From NCBI RefSeq assembly GCF_000027005.1, contig NC_012966.1, positions 1,612,001-1,676,000 on the forward strand: a DNA stretch of 64,000 nucleotides, given 5' to 3'. Each line of letters opens with the position of its first letter. The first letter of the stretch is position 1. Below the pieces are notes generated by a model that was given only the letters and a program-made list of their open reading frames with translations, ran no database searches and was not told the DNA's origin. The stretch comes from Komagataella phaffii GS115 (Eukaryota > Ascomycota > Pichiomycetes > Pichiales > Pichiaceae). Of this stretch, positions 59,299 to 64,000 are shown piece by piece. Made by a program: the position numbers and the translations under genes.

Positions 59299-60294
59299 TT
59301 AAATGGGGACTAGGTGTCCTTCAATTTGATTTAAAAGATCAGTGAACTCCAGTTCTGTGTTTGCACTGTTAGCTTTGAATATATCTCTAATTTTCTGGCA
59401 CTCAATCGCAAAAGATCCCGCAATAACCAAAACGTCATTGGCGGTGATAACCTGGAGCAATTTCAGTTGGTTTTGCGGAATTTTTGACGTATGATAAACA
59501 AGCTTGCCCTCAAGTCCATATGGTTCTATACTTTCATCCGGGGTTTCGACTGTATTGCTATCAGTATTGGAACTAGAAGAATACAGGCCTATCGAGGTGG
59601 AGAATTGAGTATTGAGACTTGCAGTGCTGCCTCTTGAGTACTCTTCACCGATAACGCCCCCAGGGTGCCTTTCTCCAAAAAGTCTTTGTCGCAACTGCTT
59701 GTCTTTGATATAAGCCTCCGCCAAAGCAATGGACACACTGTCCATTAAAGTTAAGCATAAAGTAGTGGATATAGTAGGAGCGCTCAAGCCATAGAGGTAG
59801 GATTCGGAAAACTGGTAAGGCAATTCGGCGTAAAGAACTCCTTTCACTCTATGATCACGAGCTAGGATAGAATCCCTAGTGCATGTAAGTAGAATAACTG
59901 CAATATCATTTGGAACATAGGACAAAAGACTTATCAATTCACTTGTTTTACCACTCACACTGATGAGGATTAAAGTGTCATTGTTTTCCTCTCGCAAGAG
60001 CCCCAAGTCTCCGTGAAGTGCTTCCGTGGGGTGCAAAACTGCCGAATGTAGAGATAAGCTGTTCATAGTGGCAGATATCTTAGTTGCAATCTTGTGAGAC
60101 TTCCCCACCCCTGAAATGACTAACTTTCCACGTTTGTCAAGAGATTTCATCATAATTGCTAAACAGTTCTTCAGCTCGTTTAAGCACCACGAAGTCCGAT
60201 ACTGGCTGTTCAAATTGCCAATTGCCTGAGCTTGATTAGATAATATGGTGCCAACAATACCTACGTCTATATCATCATAGCTCGCCTTCGACAT
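59299..60294 (-). CDS. SIS-domain sugar-phosphate isomerase-like protein (KpsF/KdsD type)
   Basis: The 331-residue protein carries one SIS domain (about residues 40-190): KLVISGVGKSHKIATKISATMNSL, HPTEALHGDLGLL and LILISVSGKTSEL. After it comes the H-P-G-G-x-I-G motif (ERHPGGVIGEEY) that characterises bacterial arabinose-5-phosphate isomerases KpsF/GutQ/KdsD. Bacterial enzymes add a pair of CBS domains, but the C-terminal ~110 residues here do not look like CBS. Fungal relatives exist in several yeasts and their substrate is unknown. A role in sugar-phosphate handling is inference. Confidence 0.75.
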   Translation of the reverse strand: MSKASYDDIDVGIVGTILSNQAQAIGNLNSQYRTSWCLNELKNCLAIMMKSLDKRGKLVISGVGKSHKIATKISATMNSLSLHSAVLHPTEALHGDLGLLREENNDTLILISVSGKTSELISLLSYVPNDIAVILLTCTRDSILARDHRVKGVLYAELPYQFSESYLYGLSAPTISTTLCLTLMDSVSIALAEAYIKDKQLRQRLFGERHPGGVIGEEYSRGSTASLNTQFSTSIGLYSSSSNTDSNTVETPDESIEPYGLEGKLVYHTSKIPQNQLKLLQVITANDVLVIAGSFAIECQKIRDIFKANSANTELEFTDLLNQIEGHLVPI

Positions 60295-61303
60295 TTTAAG
60301 AGTTATTGAATTGGGCCACCTATTATAGAAGGGTAATTAATGGTTTTCGCCCTTGCTAATGTGGCTTAAAGCTGAAAGTACAATTGAGAACTATTATGCA
60401 GATTACCAGCGAATTTGTCAGGCGGCTCTAAGCAAGGAAAATCAAAAGTAAAGCTGCTTCGAAGAGATAATAACGTAGGCAAAACGACTTAAGTCCGACA
60501 AAGGGTTTTAGAGCAGATATATATGTAGCCAGGTGCTTCTTATAGTAAAAGAATTAGTTATTTCGATTCTAGCCTAGCTGAAAGCTCTTTTAGTTTAAGT
60601 GGTTATAACTTACTACTTCTAATAATATGATCAGCGTTCAAATCGTTGAAGGAGCACTCTATCTCAGTTATTGAACATTGTGGAGGATAAAAATTGTATT
60701 GAAATGAAAGAAGACTCCGTAAAGGCCTTCTTGTCGCCTCAACAATGCAGACAACAGATACCCAATGACTCATCATGGAACTGTTTTCTATTTTACCCCT
60801 TCCCTACCATTGAAAGATGAATCACAATCAAGCAAAATTCAAGAAATAGTTCCCATGATTCTTTACTAACGGAGTTAGTATTGTTATTTTATTCAATAAT
60901 TTAGTGATTGAAAACTGTTGAGGGTCTAATCGAACAACATAATTTGCTGTTCGTTAAGTTTGCGAACGTTTAGTGAACAAAGTATAATATATGTCCGAAA
61001 TTCATGGTCATCTGGAAACTGTATACTGTCAATAAATTTCAAAATCCTTTTTTCTTTTTGCCTTTATAGAACATACCTTTGCTAAGTGTAAAAACTCATT
61101 TTCTACACATGGCACGATGTTGTACCTGAGCTAGATCGCTGATGCGCATGAGATTTACTGTAAAGTCTAAGAATTCTACCTCTGCCATACAGTATATTTC
61201 CGCTTTGGGTAATTATTAATAGTCGCGTTCTTTGAAGATATTATTTTCACGTACAATCAATCACCCTTAAGCACTATACTGAATAATACTGAATAACCCC
61301 ATC
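60295..61303. other. Divergent promoter region, SIS gene and MCM7
   Basis: This 1.0-kb AT-rich gap lies between divergent genes. It has a 10-bp tandem duplication at 61276-61295. I looked for MCB (ACGCGT) and ECB-type sites expected for a replication gene and saw no convincing copy. No tRNA or ORF was recognised. Confidence 0.55.
61276..61295 (+). repeat. 10-bp perfect tandem duplication before MCM7
   Basis: ATACTGAATA occurs twice in direct tandem, ending 8 bp before the MCM7 ATG, so it lies in the presumed 5' leader. Confidence 0.85.
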
Positions 61304-63688
61304 ATGACATCCGCTATTCTCCCTTCGATACAATTGAGCATCAACTACAAAGAGATAAAAAGTAAAGTTAAAGATTTCTTACTTCACTTCAAAGAAAATT
61401 CAAGACAAAATGATGGTAACAACGCAGTAGAATTACAACAACCTATAAATATCGATGACAACAAGAATGCTGTGGGATTAAAGTATATGAATCTTCTTCA
61501 GGCAATAGCCAATAGGGAACTGGGCACTCTGTATATAGATCTGGATGACATTCAATTCTTCGAACAGACTCAAGGTTTTTTGAATGACACATCATCTACG
61601 GGGGAAGAGGCATTGTGCGAGAGAATAGCAAAGAATACTTATCATTTTATTGAGCTCTTTAGCCAGGTAATAGATGAAATCCTGCCAAATCCTAATGTGG
61701 ACATAAACTACAAGGATGACGTGCTGGATGTGATACTACATCAAAGAAAATTAAGAAACTTGAGAATTCAAGAAGAAGAACAACAAGAAAACTTTACTCT
61801 TTATGACAGCACTTTACCTCATCCAGAATCCAACAGGAGATCGCAAAATTCCAACGAGGAGATAAATGCATTTCCCGCTAAACTAATTAGAAGATATTGC
61901 GTTTACTTCAGGCCCCTGTCGAACACTAAGGGGAAGAAGACACTTGCCGTCAGAGAAGTTAAGGGCGATTATTTGGGAACTCTGATTACAGTGAGAGGAA
62001 TAATCACCCGAGTTTCAGACGTTAAACCTGCTGTCCGTGTGAATGCATACACTTGTGACAGTTGTGGGTACGAGGTGTTTCAAGAAGTGACTACCAAAAC
62101 ATTTACGCCACTATCACAATGTACGTCTCCACAATGTAGTAACAACCAGAGCAAAGGCCAGTTATTCATGTCAACAAGAGCATCTAAATTTTCCGCATTT
62201 CAAGATGTAAAAATTCAGGAGTTATCCAACCAAGTTCCTGTGGGACATATTCCAAGAACATTGAGCATACATGTCAACGGAGATTTAGTTCGCTCAATGA
62301 ATCCTGGTGATATAGTTGATGTCTCGGGGATATTTTTACCGTCTCCGTATACGGGGTTCAGAGCATTGAAGGCAGGTCTTCTTACAGAAACATATTTAGA
62401 GGCACAATCAATCCGACAGCACAAAAACAAGTATGGCAAGAATATCCTCACCTCAGAAGTAGAGACAAAGATTCGAGAGATACAGCAGGACGGAAACGTA
62501 TACAGTAGGCTAGCTTCTTCTATTGCTCCTGAAATTTTCGGACTCTTGGACGTCAAGAAGACCCTTCTGCTCCTACTCGTCGGAGGCGTTACAAAGGAGC
62601 TGGGTGATGGTATGAAAATACGAGGGGATATTAATGTCTGTTTGATGGGTGATCCTGGAGTCGCCAAGTCACAGTTGCTGAAAAGCATAACACACATCGC
62701 TCCGCGAGGGGTATACACTACTGGTAAAGGTTCCTCTGGTGTGGGTTTAACTGCTGCAGTAATGAGAGATCCCATCACAGACGAAATGATTCTTGAAGGA
62801 GGAGCTTTAGTTCTTGCAGACAACGGAATATGCTCCATTGATGAGTTTGATAAGATGGATGAAAATGATAGAACCGCCATTCATGAAGTGATGGAGCAGC
62901 AAACGATTTCAATTTCTAAAGCTGGTATCACTACTACTCTTAATGCAAGAACTTCTATACTGGCTGCTGCAAACCCGCTTCACGGTAGATATAATACTCG
63001 TATCTCTCCCCATGAGAATATCAACCTTCCTGCGGCACTCTTATCAAGATTTGATGTCATCTTCTTGCTACTAGATAAACCGTCTCGAGATGCGGATGAA
63101 AGACTTGCTGAGCATGTTGCATATGTTCACATGCATAATAAACATCCCGAAATGGAGTTTGAGCCTTTGGACGCCATTACCATGAGACAATATATCTCCA
63201 TGGCTAAGCAATGCCGACCAGTTATTTCCCAGCAGGTTTCAGATTATGTTGTCCAGTCGTACATCAAGATGAGAAAGGAATCTAAAGATACTGATGGCTC
63301 AAAGAAACAGTTTTCGCATGCAACTCCAAGAACACTTCTTGCCATTCTGAGACTATCTCAGGCCCTTGCAAGAATTAGATTTGATTCTCTTGTCACTTTG
63401 GAGGACGTTGATGAGGCTCTTAGGTTAATTCAAGTGTCTAAGCAATCACTGTATGATGATGACACCGAAGTTGAAGATTTCTCACCAACCACGAGAATCT
63501 ACCACTTCATCAGAGGCGAGTTCCTATCTAATGGGAAAGAGCCTCTCGATATACTAGATTTGAAAACTCGGTTATTGAATCGCAGCTTTACGGAAGTACA
63601 AATCAATCGCTGTATCGACAAGTATGAAGATCTCAATATTTGGTGGCAAATCAATGGTGAAAAGCTGACACTGACGAATAGAGACTAA
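61304..63688 (+). CDS. MCM7: Replicative helicase subunit Mcm7
   Basis: The 794-residue protein (S. cerevisiae Cdc47/Mcm7 845) has the MCM N-terminal domain with zinc-binding CDSCG...CTSPQC (about residues 250-280). TVRGIITRVSDVKPAV and the AAA+ core follow: Walker A GDPGVAKS (about 449), Walker B SIDEFDKM (about 511), arginine finger LSRFD (about 580), and a C-terminal winged-helix-like tail. GMKIRGDIN before Walker A and the YTTGKGSSGVGLTAAV block are typical of Mcm7. The hexamer Mcm2-7 unwinds DNA at replication origins and is loaded by ORC-Cdc6-Cdt1. Confidence 0.97.
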   Translation: MTSAILPSIQLSINYKEIKSKVKDFLLHFKENSRQNDGNNAVELQQPINIDDNKNAVGLKYMNLLQAIANRELGTLYIDLDDIQFFEQTQGFLNDTSSTGEEALCERIAKNTYHFIELFSQVIDEILPNPNVDINYKDDVLDVILHQRKLRNLRIQEEEQQENFTLYDSTLPHPESNRRSQNSNEEINAFPAKLIRRYCVYFRPLSNTKGKKTLAVREVKGDYLGTLITVRGIITRVSDVKPAVRVNAYTCDSCGYEVFQEVTTKTFTPLSQCTSPQCSNNQSKGQLFMSTRASKFSAFQDVKIQELSNQVPVGHIPRTLSIHVNGDLVRSMNPGDIVDVSGIFLPSPYTGFRALKAGLLTETYLEAQSIRQHKNKYGKNILTSEVETKIREIQQDGNVYSRLASSIAPEIFGLLDVKKTLLLLLVGGVTKELGDGMKIRGDINVCLMGDPGVAKSQLLKSITHIAPRGVYTTGKGSSGVGLTAAVMRDPITDEMILEGGALVLADNGICSIDEFDKMDENDRTAIHEVMEQQTISISKAGITTTLNARTSILAAANPLHGRYNTRISPHENINLPAALLSRFDVIFLLLDKPSRDADERLAEHVAYVHMHNKHPEMEFEPLDAITMRQYISMAKQCRPVISQQVSDYVVQSYIKMRKESKDTDGSKKQFSHATPRTLLAILRLSQALARIRFDSLVTLEDVDEALRLIQVSKQSLYDDDTEVEDFSPTTRIYHFIRGEFLSNGKEPLDILDLKTRLLNRSFTEVQINRCIDKYEDLNIWWQINGEKLTLTNRD

Positions 63689-64000
63689 ATAATCGGATGC
63701 TTGTAAATATAATGCTTCAATTTAACAGGTTTTTTGCTGAAAGCCAGAATTTTATCCTCTGTTTACACCCGCTTCCACATTCTATATGTGACTTATGGGT
63801 TCACTTTCATTGTCGTTTTCGAGCGGCTTATCTGAACAAAACCAAGAAGATTTGTATACACGAAACAATCAGAATACAGAATGATGTGTCATCAAGGATA
63901 TAGGTTAATCATAGACGCATTTTTTTGGTAATTTACGTATCTCATTACTATTATGTCTTCATCATGCTCACGAATCAGAATAAGAGTACTAAATTAAAAT
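63689..64000. other. 3' flank of MCM7
   Basis: 312 bp to the window edge. No supported gene, only a short open frame without recognisable family. Confidence 0.5.

Noticed and set aside
62215..62880. 221-codon minus-strand open frame inside MCM7
   Set aside because: Antisense shadow of a strongly conserved coding region.
1..64000. tRNA genes, CRISPR arrays, LTR elements
   Set aside because: No B-box (GGTTCGANNCC) in a cloverleaf context, no regularly spaced direct repeats and no reverse transcriptase or integrase motifs were seen.

Overview
This window is nuclear DNA from a budding (hemiascomycete) yeast. Genes are compact and almost intron-free. CTG falls at conserved leucine positions in MCM7, so the genetic code is standard at CTG and the CUG-Ser/CUG-Ala clades are disfavoured. 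The gene set (MET2, SLA2, RCY1, GRH1, YME1, MCM7, RBA50) is typically yeast. The DIC1-MAT-SLA2 arrangement, standard CTG usage and overall composition would fit a methylotroph such as Komagataella or a relative, but I cannot fix the genus from this sequence alone.

Left part (1-33.9 kb), a dense housekeeping block: the N-terminal part of a MED5/NUT1-like Mediator subunit (cut by the window edge), the mitochondrial ABC transporter MDL1, a small one-TM orphan, a spliced F-box gene, RCY1 and ECM25 (divergent), a mitochondrial helical protein, NUC1 (frameshifted at a T8 run), MET2 with a Cbf1-type E-box, ISC1, SPC25, GRH1, an EMI1-family gene, a YIP5-like gene, a CPSF_A/DDB1-like propeller protein, FYV7, a large PPR protein (frameshifted), SPC3, ASA1 and an MFS-like transporter.

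Centre (34.9-40.7 kb): the mating-type locus. Between DIC1 and SLA2 lie two co-oriented genes, a TALE-homeodomain MATalpha2 and an alpha-box MATalpha1. This is therefore a MATalpha idiomorph. The 5' end of MATalpha1 is not a simple ORF: an intron or a frameshift must be invoked.

Right part (40.7-64 kb): SUI1 (eIF1), CWC25, a 3.2-kb gene-free stretch leading to a tiny GPI-anchored cell-wall protein, RBA50, a 2-kb gap holding a 31-codon relic of an SSB-type Hsp70, a Yap-like bZIP gene, an unidentified Ser-rich protein, a 7-TM PalH/RIM21-type pH sensor, YME1, a KpsF-like SIS-domain protein and MCM7. No tRNA, rRNA, CRISPR array or intact transposon was recognised.

Starts were set at the first suitable ATG. 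Several genes are also open upstream from non-ATG codons, and I ignored those extensions.
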